Source: an uncultured Flavihumibacter sp.
Lineage (GTDB): Bacteria; Bacteroidota; Bacteroidia; Chitinophagales; Chitinophagaceae
Direction of reading: 5' to 3'
Assembly: GCA_946482545.1 (NCBI GenBank)
Contig: CAMLRX010000012.1
Location: forward strand, 1-52,253
DNA: 52,253 nucleotides
The position numbers and the translations under genes are program-made. Position 1 is the first letter of the stretch; the number at the start of each line of letters is the position of its first letter. Under the pieces are notes generated by a model. That model was not told the origin of the DNA. It made no database searches and was given only the letters and a program-made list of their open reading frames with translations. Below are positions 26,241 through 34,514 of the stretch, piece by piece.

Positions 26241-27416
26241 TTATTTGAAAGTCACCGTTACGCGGCCGGTCTCTTTTTTACCGGTGGTCGTTTTCCAGGA
26301 CGGACCTTCTTTAATGAGCCGTAAAGCATCCTTGTCGTAAATTTTTCCTGCCGACTGTTCAATTCGAAAGCGTGTCAGTTTTCCGGATGGCCGTACTTCG
26401 AAAGATACAATAACGATGGATGTGGGCATACCTTCCACACCTTTGAGCCGCGCACTATCCAGGAGATATTGGTTGTAAGCCGGCCACCCTCCTTCAGGAA
26501 CGGCTTTCAGTGGATTAGCTTTTACAATTGTGGAAACTGAGCCAACTTTCGTCGACTTCTTTTTAACACCATATCCCACTACTACCACTTCATCCATGGT
26601 TGCGGAATTGCTTTCAAGCATGATTCTGTTGGCTCCGATATCAGTTTTCAGTTCCACCTTCTGGGGCACAAACCCCAACACATTCAGTGTTGCGATGGCA
26701 GAAGAATCTTTGGAACGTAAGCTGAACATTCCCATACTATCTGTGAGCGTTGCGGTCTTTTCATTTTCAAGCCGGACTACTACGCCTGCAACCGGTTTCT
26801 GCAGCGCATCCAGCACTTCCCCCCGTATATTGAATGCAGGAAGCTCTTTTTTTAAAAAAGCGTTTGTCCGTTGCTGGGACTGCTTACTTTCGAGGCGGGC
26901 TACATCTTCCATAACGGCTGCATTTTCCTTCAATGCCGCATTTTTTTCCGGGATGTCAGGGGCTGAAGATTTGGCTTTTGCTGTGATCGCCTTTTCTGCC
27001 GTATTGTAATGTTGAACAGGAGCCGTTTTTTCCATGGAATGCACCGCCGGATCATCCGTTTTTTCACTGATATCCATTGTATCAACAACCGGTTCTTCTG
27101 TAGCTTTTTTAACGGAGGGTTCTTTATGCGCAATAGCATTTTCCTCTTTGTTCCATATCAACCGGTAAGCTACCGCGGCCGATACAACAATCAGCACAAC
27201 AGCAGCGGCGGACCACCACCAGTTGCGTCGTAAAGGAACAACCGGCGCTGGTTTATCAACTTTGTTTTCCTTCAGCCGTTCGTTTAACCTCGAATTCAAT
27301 TCAGCAACGTCGGACGAAACTGTTTCAACATGCGGTGCATACCCTTCCAGCGCATCCGCCAGGAACGGATCTTCCAGGGCAGCTCTCTCCAGCGCATGCA
27401 TTTCTTGTGCAGTCAT
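26241..27416 (-). CDS. Anti-sigma factor with carboxypeptidase-like and TonB C-terminal domains
   Basis: A 391-residue (from the first ATG) inner-membrane protein. The N-terminal cytoplasmic part has ALERAALEDPFLADALEGYA, the conserved segment of Bacteroidota anti-sigma factors. One membrane helix (about 66-88) follows. The periplasmic part has a low-complexity linker, a carboxypeptidase-regulatory-like fold (about 195-265), the motif DEVVVVGYGVKKKSTKVGS and a TonB C-terminal-like domain (SIVIVSFEVRPSGKLTRFRI). The conserved N-terminal motif continues upstream of this ATG to a CTG at 27482, so the real start may be there (413 residues). It would hold the adjacent ECF sigma factor inactive until an envelope signal arrives. 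Confidence 0.85.
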   Translation of the reverse strand: MTAQEMHALERAALEDPFLADALEGYAPHVETVSSDVAELNSRLNERLKENKVDKPAPVVPLRRNWWWSAAAVVLIVVSAAVAYRLIWNKEENAIAHKEPSVKKATEEPVVDTMDISEKTDDPAVHSMEKTAPVQHYNTAEKAITAKAKSSAPDIPEKNAALKENAAVMEDVARLESKQSQQRTNAFLKKELPAFNIRGEVLDALQKPVAGVVVRLENEKTATLTDSMGMFSLRSKDSSAIATLNVLGFVPQKVELKTDIGANRIMLESNSATMDEVVVVGYGVKKKSTKVGSVSTIVKANPLKAVPEGGWPAYNQYLLDSARLKGVEGMPTSIVIVSFEVRPSGKLTRFRIEQSAGKIYDKDALRLIKEGPSWKTTTGKKETGRVTVTFK

Positions 27417-27485
27417 TTCACCCGCATGGTAACGCCGGATATCCTCCGCTGTAAATGGACCGTATGGTTGTTTTTGTTCCAGTTG

Positions 27486-28058
27486 TTATTTATTGTTTTT
27501 TTCCATACAAATTCTGAGGTTCCGCCTGCCGTTCTGTACCAGGCTCCTCACTTTATTCCAATCCATCCCCGTAAGTTCCACGATCTCCTTGTAACTTTTT
27601 TCTTCCAGGTAAAAAAGCCGGATGGTCCGTTGCTGTTCGGCCACCAGTTGTGTAATACAGTCTTCCATAACGCGGAGATTCGTTTCCTGCTCCGATATAC
27701 CGGCATGATGCAGGTTTTCCTCCGATTGCACATCCCATTCCTTCAATTCAGTGGTTTGTTTGTTTTTCCCACTTCTCAACTGCATCAAACAGTGGTTCTT
27801 ACTCAGCACATGGAGCCAGCTTTTAAAATTAGTCACCTCGAAACGCGGCAGTTTTACAATCAACTCTTCAAATATGTGCATCACCGCGTCCTTACTGGCT
27901 TCCGGGTCCTTCAGGTATTTAAGGCATACGCCATATACCAGTTCCATGTACCGCTGATACAATGCTCCCAATACTTCGAGGTCACCTTTTTCACGGTATA
28001 AAGTTACCAATTCCAGATCGGTGGCGGTAGAATATGATATGTGGGGAAGGAACGACAT
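27486..28058 (-). CDS. ECF-type RNA polymerase sigma factor
   Basis: A 190-residue sigma-70 family factor. Region 2 includes LGALYQRYMELVYGVCLKYL with KDPEASKDAVMHIFEELIVK, and FKSWLHVLSKNHCLMQLRSG, the -10 recognition part. Region 4 is the C-terminal helix-turn-helix QQRTIRLFYLEEKSYKEIVE, then WNKVRSLVQNGRRNLRICME. ATG 28058 gives the normal family length; the upstream extension to 28169 is not conserved. It shares a reading frame with the anti-sigma gene and is separated from it by one TAA codon. It is divergent from the vWA gene with about 95 bases between them. Confidence 0.9.
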   Translation of the reverse strand: MSFLPHISYSTATDLELVTLYREKGDLEVLGALYQRYMELVYGVCLKYLKDPEASKDAVMHIFEELIVKLPRFEVTNFKSWLHVLSKNHCLMQLRSGKNKQTTELKEWDVQSEENLHHAGISEQETNLRVMEDCITQLVAEQQRTIRLFYLEEKSYKEIVELTGMDWNKVRSLVQNGRRNLRICMEKNNK

Positions 28059-28154
28059 CCGGGGTGAAAATAAATAAAATGGATGATTGTGTAATCCTGA
28101 AAAAAGCAGCATCCTGCCTGCGGGCCCCATTCTTAAACAATAAAAACCATACAG

Positions 28155-30023
28155 ATGAAACGCATACAAACCTTCAGCCTGGGTACATTACTGGCCATCG
28201 TTGTATTTGCACTGGCCGCTTTTAACTCGTTTTCTCCCATCCGCATTACCGGTAAAATAACGGATGCAGCGGGCAAGGAAATAACTGGCGCCACCATAAG
28301 TGAAAAAAACACCAGGAACACCGTTCAAAGCGATGCAAAAGGAAACTATTCCATTACAGTTTCCAATGCGCAATCCATACTTGTCTTCAGCAGTCTGGGC
28401 TATACAGGACAAGAAAGGCCGGTAAGCAGTTCGGGCGTGGTGAACGTGGTGTTGCAGGCCACGGCGCAGGAACTGCAGGATGTGGTGGTCGTAGGTTATG
28501 CTGCCCAAAAAATGAAGCGGATCGTTGGCTCCGTACACAGCACGCCGGTGATGTTCGGAAACACCTACGAAACCCCGCACAATACGGAGTCTTACGATTT
28601 TATCAATGAGAATAAGTTTCTTTCATCTTTGCAAAATCCGCTTTCCACTTTCTCCATTGATGTGGACGCGGCTTCTTACAGCAACGTACGCCGTTTCCTG
28701 AAAAGTGGTCAGCTTCCCCCAGCAGGCGCGGTGCGCATTGAAGAAATGATCAACTATTTCGATTACCACTACAAAGATCCCGTGGGAAAACATCCGTTCG
28801 CTGTATATACGGAGTTGGGTGAATGTCCCTGGAACCCGAAACACCATATTGTGTCGATAGGGTTACAGGGCAAACATATTCCGCAGGAAAACCTTCCTCC
28901 CGCCAATCTCGTTTTCCTGGTAGATGTTTCCGGTTCCATGATGAGTGAAAACAAACTTCCCCTCGTGAAACAATCCTTGAACCTCCTTACAGATCAGTTG
29001 CGCGAAGAAGACCGCGTTGCGCTGGTGGTGTATGCGGGCAATGCGGGGGTGGCACTTCCTTCCACCAGCGGAGCCGACAAACAGGTGATCAAAGATGCCA
29101 TCAACAGACTCGAAGCGGGCGGCTCCACAGCAGGCGGGGCCGGTGTTACCATGGCGTATAAAATTGCGCAGCAAAATTTTGTAAAGGACGGCAACAACCG
29201 CGTGATTCTTTGTACCGACGGTGATTTCAACATCGGAGAAAGCAGTGATGATGCCATGGAAAGACTGATCGAAACCAAAAGAAAATCTGGTGTTTTTCTC
29301 ACGGTTCTGGGCTACGGTATGGGCAATTACAAGGATTCCAAAATGCAGAAACTCGCAGATAAGGGCAACGGCAACCATGCTTATATCGATGGTATCTCGG
29401 AAGCGAAAAAAGTGCTGGTAAACGAATTCGGCGGAACGCTGTTCACCATCGCGAAAGATGTGAAATTGCAGGTGGAATTCAACCCCGCCAAAGTACAGGG
29501 CTACCGCCTTATTGGTTATGAAAACAGGATGCTGGCCAAAGAAGATTTCAACAACGATACAAAAGATGCCGGTGAAATGGGGAGCGGACACACGGTAACC
29601 GCATTGTATGAACTCATTCCGGTGGGGATCGAATCTTCTTTCATCGGTTCCGTTGATGACCTGAAGTACCAACGAAACAATAACGGTAATCCTTCCTCCA
29701 CTTATCAAAGCAACGAGTGGCTGCATGTGAAAATCAGGTACAAACAACCTGACCAGGACAGCAGTATTTTATTGCAACAGCCCGTTTCCGGCAATGTACT
29801 GCCCTTAACTAAAACATCCGACAACTTCCGCTTCTCCACTTCGGTAGCGGCCTTCGGTATGCTGCTCCGCAACTCCGAATTCAGGCAGGAAGCAAGTTTT
29901 CAGAAAGTGCTGGATATAGCAGAAACGGCTTCAGGCAAAGACAAGCATGGCTACAGGAAAGAATTTGCCGACCTGGTGCGCAGGGCTATGAAAAAACATC
30001 CCGACCTCAGTTACCACGAATAA
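28155..30023 (+). CDS. von Willebrand factor A domain protein (YfbK-like) with carboxypeptidase-like N-terminus
   Basis: A 622-residue exported protein with a hydrophobic signal or anchor (TLLAIVVFALAAFNSFS). Residues about 28-110 are a carboxypeptidase-regulatory-like fold (RITGKITDAAGKEITGATIS) ending with QDVVVVGYAAQKMKRIVGSV. The YfbK-type N-terminal block has FSIDVDAASYSNVRRFLKSG with VRIEEMINYFDY. The vWA domain follows: metal-site DVSGSM starting at Asp257, then LCTDGDFNIGESSDD. The C-terminal DUF3520-like part includes SNEWLHVKIRYKQPDQDSS. YfbK proteins are of unknown role. It is divergent from the sigma/anti-sigma pair, a plausible regulatory target. Confidence 0.92.
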   Translation: MKRIQTFSLGTLLAIVVFALAAFNSFSPIRITGKITDAAGKEITGATISEKNTRNTVQSDAKGNYSITVSNAQSILVFSSLGYTGQERPVSSSGVVNVVLQATAQELQDVVVVGYAAQKMKRIVGSVHSTPVMFGNTYETPHNTESYDFINENKFLSSLQNPLSTFSIDVDAASYSNVRRFLKSGQLPPAGAVRIEEMINYFDYHYKDPVGKHPFAVYTELGECPWNPKHHIVSIGLQGKHIPQENLPPANLVFLVDVSGSMMSENKLPLVKQSLNLLTDQLREEDRVALVVYAGNAGVALPSTSGADKQVIKDAINRLEAGGSTAGGAGVTMAYKIAQQNFVKDGNNRVILCTDGDFNIGESSDDAMERLIETKRKSGVFLTVLGYGMGNYKDSKMQKLADKGNGNHAYIDGISEAKKVLVNEFGGTLFTIAKDVKLQVEFNPAKVQGYRLIGYENRMLAKEDFNNDTKDAGEMGSGHTVTALYELIPVGIESSFIGSVDDLKYQRNNNGNPSSTYQSNEWLHVKIRYKQPDQDSSILLQQPVSGNVLPLTKTSDNFRFSTSVAAFGMLLRNSEFRQEASFQKVLDIAETASGKDKHGYRKEFADLVRRAMKKHPDLSYHE

Positions 30024-30084
30024 ATATCCGTTAACAGTACAGCATCTTTTCTTTTAGTATCATTACAGTTCATTTTTCAGCACC

Positions 30085-31500
30085 ATGCAAAGAAAAGATT
30101 TTATACGCTCGGCAGCCCTCGCCTCCGCCGCAGGGATGATGCCCCGATGGACATTTTCAATGGGTTCGCAGGAATTTCCCACCGTGAGAACGCCCGAAAA
30201 TGAAAGGAAATTTAAAAGCGAAGCCATTGAAAATGCTATCGCCACTTTCAAAAAAAATGTGTCCGACAAAGAACTGGGGTGGCTCTTCGAAAACTGCTTC
30301 CCCAATACCCTGGATACCACTGTCGAATTTTCCGTACACAACGGAAGACCTGATACCTACGTAATCACAGGTGATATTGATGCCATGTGGCTCCGCGACA
30401 GTACCGCGCAGGTATGGCCCTATATCTCGTTTATCAAAGAAGATAAAAAATTAAAAGAACTGGTGGAAGGGGTTATCAACCGGCAAACGGATTGTATCCT
30501 TTACGACCCGTACGCCAACGCGTTTTACAAGGAACGCACTAAAGTGGGTGAATGGAAATCGGATATTACCGCCATGAAACCCGGTATCCACGAAAGGAAA
30601 TGGGAGATCGACTCCCTTTGTTATCCCATCCGGCTCGCTTATGAATACTGGAAACAAACCGGCGATACCCACCCTTTTGATGCAAACTGGAAAAAAGCCA
30701 TCGCACTTACCGTGAAAACCTTCCGGGAACAACAGCGAAAAAACGGTAAAGGTCCTTACACTTTTCAACGCACCACCGCCTGGGCAACAGATGGTGTGGC
30801 CATCGGTGGATATGGGTATCCCGTAAAACCGAATGGACTGATCTGTTCCGTGTTCCGTCCCAGCGATGATGCCACCTTGTTCCTTTACCTCATACCCGCC
30901 AACTTTTTCGCGGTCACAAGTTTAACGCAGGCCGCGGAAATGCTTTCAGCCATTCAAAAAGATACCAATCTTGCGAACGAATGCGCAGCGCTCGCCAAAG
31001 AAGTGGCCACCGCCCTGCAACAGAACGCCATTGTTTCTCATCCCAGATTCGGGAAGGTATATGCTTACGAAGTGAACGGCTTCGGCAGCTATAACCTGAT
31101 GGACGACGCGAATGTACCCAGTCTGCTCGCATTGCCCTACCTCGGCGCCATGAAAAAAACGGATCCCCTTTACCTCAGCACCCGCAAGCTGATCTGGAGT
31201 GAAGAGAATCCCTTCTTCTTTAAAGGATCCGCTTCCGAAGGCATCGGCGGCCCCCATGCCGGACTGGACATGATATGGCCCATGAGCATTACGATGCGTG
31301 GCCTCACCAGTACCAGTGACACGGAAATAAAACAGTGTATCCAGGCGCTAAAAGCCACCCATGGCGATACAGGCTTTATGCACGAATCATTTCATAAAGA
31401 CGACCCAAAGAAATTTACAAGGAAATGGTTTGCATGGGCAAATACGTTGTTCGGTGAGTTTCTCTGGAAAACCTATAAGGAGAAGCCGAAGCTGCTGTAA
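30085..31500 (+). CDS. Glycoside hydrolase family 125 (exo-alpha-1,6-mannosidase)
   Basis: A 471-residue enzyme with a Tat-like or Sec signal (MQRKDFIRSAALASAAGM), so probably periplasmic. The alpha/alpha-barrel family GH125 signature is clear: VITGDIDAMWLRDSTAQVWP, RQTDCILYDPYANAFYKE, HERKWEIDSLCYPIRLAYEY and CSVFRPSDDATLFLYLIPAN, with GSASEGIGGPHAGLDMIWPM near the end. GH125 enzymes release non-reducing terminal alpha-1,6-linked mannose. It is the only gene between the vWA gene and the bidirectional hairpin at 31516-31601. No partner polysaccharide-utilisation genes (SusC/SusD) are present. Confidence 0.93.
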   Translation: MQRKDFIRSAALASAAGMMPRWTFSMGSQEFPTVRTPENERKFKSEAIENAIATFKKNVSDKELGWLFENCFPNTLDTTVEFSVHNGRPDTYVITGDIDAMWLRDSTAQVWPYISFIKEDKKLKELVEGVINRQTDCILYDPYANAFYKERTKVGEWKSDITAMKPGIHERKWEIDSLCYPIRLAYEYWKQTGDTHPFDANWKKAIALTVKTFREQQRKNGKGPYTFQRTTAWATDGVAIGGYGYPVKPNGLICSVFRPSDDATLFLYLIPANFFAVTSLTQAAEMLSAIQKDTNLANECAALAKEVATALQQNAIVSHPRFGKVYAYEVNGFGSYNLMDDANVPSLLALPYLGAMKKTDPLYLSTRKLIWSEENPFFFKGSASEGIGGPHAGLDMIWPMSITMRGLTSTSDTEIKQCIQALKATHGDTGFMHESFHKDDPKKFTRKWFAWANTLFGEFLWKTYKEKPKLL

Positions 31501-31515
31501 AAAGCATTTCACATG

Positions 31516-31606
31516 CGTTGCGCCGTAGCGTCGTTGCGAGAGATAAAAATTACATCTTTCAGGAAAGAATAGAGTTCTCGCAACGACGCTACGGCGCAAC
31601 GTTTTT
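31516..31606. terminator. 26-bp perfect stem, bidirectional terminator-like palindrome
   Basis: The arm at 31516-31541 (starts CGTTGCGCCGTAGCGTCG) is the exact reverse complement of 31576-31601, with a 34-base loop. The plus strand continues TTTTT (31602-31606); the minus strand also runs into TTTTTT after the left arm. It lies between the convergent GH125 and 74-residue genes, where termination both ways is expected. The length and high identity suggest a mobile palindromic element that took this role. Confidence 0.75.
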
Positions 31607-31610
31607 CAGT

Positions 31611-31835
31611 TTACAGGAATTTAAAAACCCATTTGCGGTAGTTTTCAAAATCCTCCAGCGTGGAAAGCGCATCGAATTTTTCCAGGGAACCACCAGGTTG
31701 TTTCCTGGCGAGGATTACAGTGCACCCGTTTACGATGCACCGTTTTCCTTTTTCAAATATGCGGTTCAGTTCATCGGTATTGCCGATGGTTTGTAGTTCT
31801 TCTATTTCTGCCACGTTGATCGTGAGGTCTTCCAT
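31611..31835 (-). CDS. Small conserved-looking hypothetical protein
   Basis: A 74-residue acidic protein of unknown function, beginning MEDLTINVAEIEELQTIGNT and containing EKGKRCIVNGCTVILARKQP followed by LSTLEDFENYRKWVFKF. It has no signal peptide or membrane segment. The MATE transporter gene starts at 33308 and ends at 31884, 49 bases upstream of this ATG on the same strand, so the gene may be the last in that transcript. Composition is coherent and the ATG has no strong competitor. No family recognised. Confidence 0.55.
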   Translation of the reverse strand: MEDLTINVAEIEELQTIGNTDELNRIFEKGKRCIVNGCTVILARKQPGGSLEKFDALSTLEDFENYRKWVFKFL

Positions 31836-31883
31836 ACAACTTCTTCTTTTACCTTTTCTGCAAAGTAAACCAATAACCGCGGC

Positions 31884-33308
31884 CTATACTTTCACTTTTT
31901 TCCATTTCCCCTTTTTGAAGAGAATAAATCCGGCGATGGTGATGGCCGTTTCTGCAATGGGGATCGCGACGAATACGCCTGTTGGCCCCATGCTCAATTG
32001 TTTGGCGAGGTACCAGGCGAGTGGAATCTGGAAAAGCCAGAAGCCGGCCAGGTTGATGTAGGTGGGCGTCCAGGTATCGCCGGCTCCGTTGAAAGTGTTG
32101 ATCATCACCATGCCAATGCCGTAGAAAACGAATGCGAGGCTCATAATACGCATGGCCCGTTGTGCCACTTCAATCACTGCGGTGTCTGAGGTAAAGAAGG
32201 AGACCATCCAGTTGCCGAGAAAAAAGAATGCGAGTGTTACGAGCAACATAAAGATGGCGTTGTATTTCACCGTTTTCATCACGGAATCGTGGGCCCGTTG
32301 CACCTGGTTGGCGCCGAGGTTCTGCCCCACCAGTGTAGATGCCGCGTTACTCAAACCCCAGGCGGGCAGCATGAAGAACATCATGAGCCGGATCGCGGTT
32401 TGGTAACCGGAAGAACCGGCTTCCCCTCCGGTAGTGGCCACGAGTTGCGCCAGGAAAATCCAACTGCACGAGGCGATCACGAATTGGAAGATGCCCGGCG
32501 TGGCGATGCCCACGAGCGAACGCATCAGCGGGAGGTCTATATTCCAATGTGAAGGTTTGATCTTCAAACTGTGTTTCCCGGAGAAGAGGTGGTACAACTG
32601 GTACGTTACGCCGATACCCCTGCCCAATGCGGTGGCCATGGCCGCGCCGGTGAGACCAAATGCGGGAACGGGCCCCCACCCATTGATGAACAGCGGACAC
32701 AACAAGATGTTGCAGCCGTTGGCGATCCATAAACTTTTCATCGCGATGGCCGCATTGCCCGCGCCACGGAAGATCCCGTTGATGAGGAAGAGCAGCATGA
32801 TCACAATACTGCTGCCCATCATGATGCGCACGAAAGCCGTTCCTTTTTCGGCTGTTTCTGCACTTGCCCCCATCAGGAGCAGCAATTCCTTCGCGAAAAA
32901 AACACCGGTCAGACTCAGCGCGGCAGTTACAACCGTGGCGATCACGATGGCCTGTGCCCCTGCATGGGCAGCCGCTTCAGGATTCTTTTCCCCGATGCGC
33001 CGCGCTACTACTGCCGTGGCGGCCATACTCATTCCGATGGCGATCGAATACATAATGGTGAGTACGGATTCAGTAAGTCCAACCGTTTGAATGGCTGCGC
33101 TGGAATCTTCGAGGTGCCCAACGAAATACAGGTCCACAAGGGCGAATACGGATTCCATGATCATTTCCAGCATCATGGGAATGGCGAGCAGCAGTACCGC
33201 CTTGCGGATGCTGCCTTGCGTGTAATCAGTTTCGCCGCCCTTCAGGGCCTGTTTCAACAATAATATATAGGCAGATACCGTTCTGGTATTCCTGGGATAA
33301 GATGTCAT
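31884..33308 (-). CDS. MATE family efflux transporter
   Basis: A 474-residue, about 12-helix membrane exporter of the MATE (DinF/NorM-like) superfamily. Two six-helix halves are visible, beginning GSIRKAVLLLAIPMMLEMIM and LMRSLVGIATPGIFQFVIAS. Family hallmarks include LVDLYFVGHLEDSSAAIQTV in helix 2 and ALGRGIGVTYQLYHLFSG near the middle. MATE proteins export drugs, dyes or metabolites using sodium or proton gradients; the substrate is unknown. The frame is open for 23 codons upstream, but MTSYPRNTR is the start that matches family length. Confidence 0.92.
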   Translation of the reverse strand: MTSYPRNTRTVSAYILLLKQALKGGETDYTQGSIRKAVLLLAIPMMLEMIMESVFALVDLYFVGHLEDSSAAIQTVGLTESVLTIMYSIAIGMSMAATAVVARRIGEKNPEAAAHAGAQAIVIATVVTAALSLTGVFFAKELLLLMGASAETAEKGTAFVRIMMGSSIVIMLLFLINGIFRGAGNAAIAMKSLWIANGCNILLCPLFINGWGPVPAFGLTGAAMATALGRGIGVTYQLYHLFSGKHSLKIKPSHWNIDLPLMRSLVGIATPGIFQFVIASCSWIFLAQLVATTGGEAGSSGYQTAIRLMMFFMLPAWGLSNAASTLVGQNLGANQVQRAHDSVMKTVKYNAIFMLLVTLAFFFLGNWMVSFFTSDTAVIEVAQRAMRIMSLAFVFYGIGMVMINTFNGAGDTWTPTYINLAGFWLFQIPLAWYLAKQLSMGPTGVFVAIPIAETAITIAGFILFKKGKWKKVKV

Positions 33309-33535
33309 GAGAAGACTGTTATAGGTAAATAATTGAATTACAGGCAGGAAATGTCCGCTGTACGATATGGGTAGCAAATACCCCCTGGATTAGTGGCGCA
33401 CACGCGCTGCGAAGGATTTCATGGTTCGTAACATTGAGGCACCGAAGGTAGAATAATTTTAGAAAAGGCGATTAAGCAGACGTTAATTTCCCCCGGCAAC
33501 TTTTCTTGATGTGTAGAATTCTGTAATTTAAGAGC

Positions 33536-34291
33536 ATGACCCCGTTTAAGAAGCGATTAGTAGCCGCCGCGATGATGTTCGCCGCCTGCCTGCCCTGTTT
33601 GGCCCAGTCTGTAATGAAAAGGGACAGTTTACCGGAAGCGCCCCGGTTCCCGGTCACGAAGTTGCTGATCCCCGCGGCCATGATCAGTTATGGCGTTACT
33701 TCACTCGAAAACCACCAGATCCAGAAATGGAACAACAATATCCGGGCGGAGATTGTAGAAAAGGATTATAAACACATCCGCATTGACGACTACCTGCAGT
33801 ACGCCCCGGCAGTTGCGGTTTACGGATTGAATGCCGCGGGGATCAAAGGAAAGCACAATTTCAAAGACAGGACCATCATCTACCTGATGTCGTCGCTGAT
33901 TATGAATACCACGGTAAGCACTTTAAAGAAGTCTTCCAACTTCGAACGTCCCGATGGCTCCAACGACCGCTCCTTCCCTTCCGGCCACACGGCCAACGCC
34001 TTTCTTTCCGCGGAGTTCCTGCACCAGGAATACAAAGAGGTATCGTTGTGGTATGGCGTGGCGGGTTATACCGTGGCCGGCTTAACGGGTACCATGCGCA
34101 TGTACAACAACCGCCACTGGCTCAGCGATGTGGTGGCCGGTGCAGGCATTGGTATCGCTTCTTCCAAACTGGCTTACTGGCTCTACCCTACCATCAACAG
34201 GGCGATATTCAAACAGAAAGAAATGAAAACAGTGGCCATGCCGGCGGTAGTGAACGGGGCACCGGGGTTGGCTTTGGTGCATCGATTCTGA
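33536..34291 (+). CDS. PAP2 superfamily phosphatase
   Basis: A 251-residue exported or membrane phosphatase with signal-like N-terminus RLVAAAMMFAACLPCLAQ. All three catalytic motifs are intact: KX6RP (Lys131 to Arg138-Pro139), PSGH (148-151, with His151) and the R-X5-H-X3-D block (Arg188, His194, Asp198). Class A PAP2 proteins dephosphorylate lipid or nucleotide phosphates in the periplasm, for example undecaprenyl diphosphate or phosphatidylglycerophosphate; which one cannot be told. The gene stands alone, divergent from the MATE gene and convergent with the DUF1080 gene, with a bidirectional terminator after it. Confidence 0.9.
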   Translation: MTPFKKRLVAAAMMFAACLPCLAQSVMKRDSLPEAPRFPVTKLLIPAAMISYGVTSLENHQIQKWNNNIRAEIVEKDYKHIRIDDYLQYAPAVAVYGLNAAGIKGKHNFKDRTIIYLMSSLIMNTTVSTLKKSSNFERPDGSNDRSFPSGHTANAFLSAEFLHQEYKEVSLWYGVAGYTVAGLTGTMRMYNNRHWLSDVVAGAGIGIASSKLAYWLYPTINRAIFKQKEMKTVAMPAVVNGAPGLALVHRF

Positions 34292-34295
34292 GGAA

Positions 34296-34514
34296 GAATG
34301 TTGAATGATGGATGTCGAATTTTGAATTAAGGCGGTTGAGTTATGGAATTGTAGGGATTAATTCAACATAAAAACCGGCTACGTTAACCATAGGATCACT
34401 AAGTAAGGGCGAAAAAATAAATTAGGGTGTACCGAAAACTTATCGATACACCCTGTAATATTATTTTGAATGAATTTTTCTCCATTCAAAATCCATCATT
34501 CAAAATTCAAAATT
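34296..34514. repeat. Inverted-repeat element, TTGAATGATGGAT family
   Basis: The left end (34296-34328, containing TTGAATGATGGATG) and right end (34483-34514, containing CATTCAAAATCCATCATTC) are imperfect inverted copies. Related copies occur at 42970-43027 and 43422-43446. The block lies between convergent genes and encloses the terminator at 34424-34454. Confidence 0.5.
34424..34454. terminator. Bidirectional terminator between PAP2 and DUF1080 genes
   Basis: AGGGTGTA (34424-34431) pairs with TACACCCT (34447-34454), extended by CGA/TCG across a mismatch. On the minus strand it is followed by AATTTATTTTTT; on the plus strand by an A+T-rich stretch with TTATTTTG. Confidence 0.6.

Noticed and set aside
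31516..31601. CRISPR-like repeat
   Set aside because: Only one pair of inverted arms, no direct repeats or spacers; it is a palindrome.
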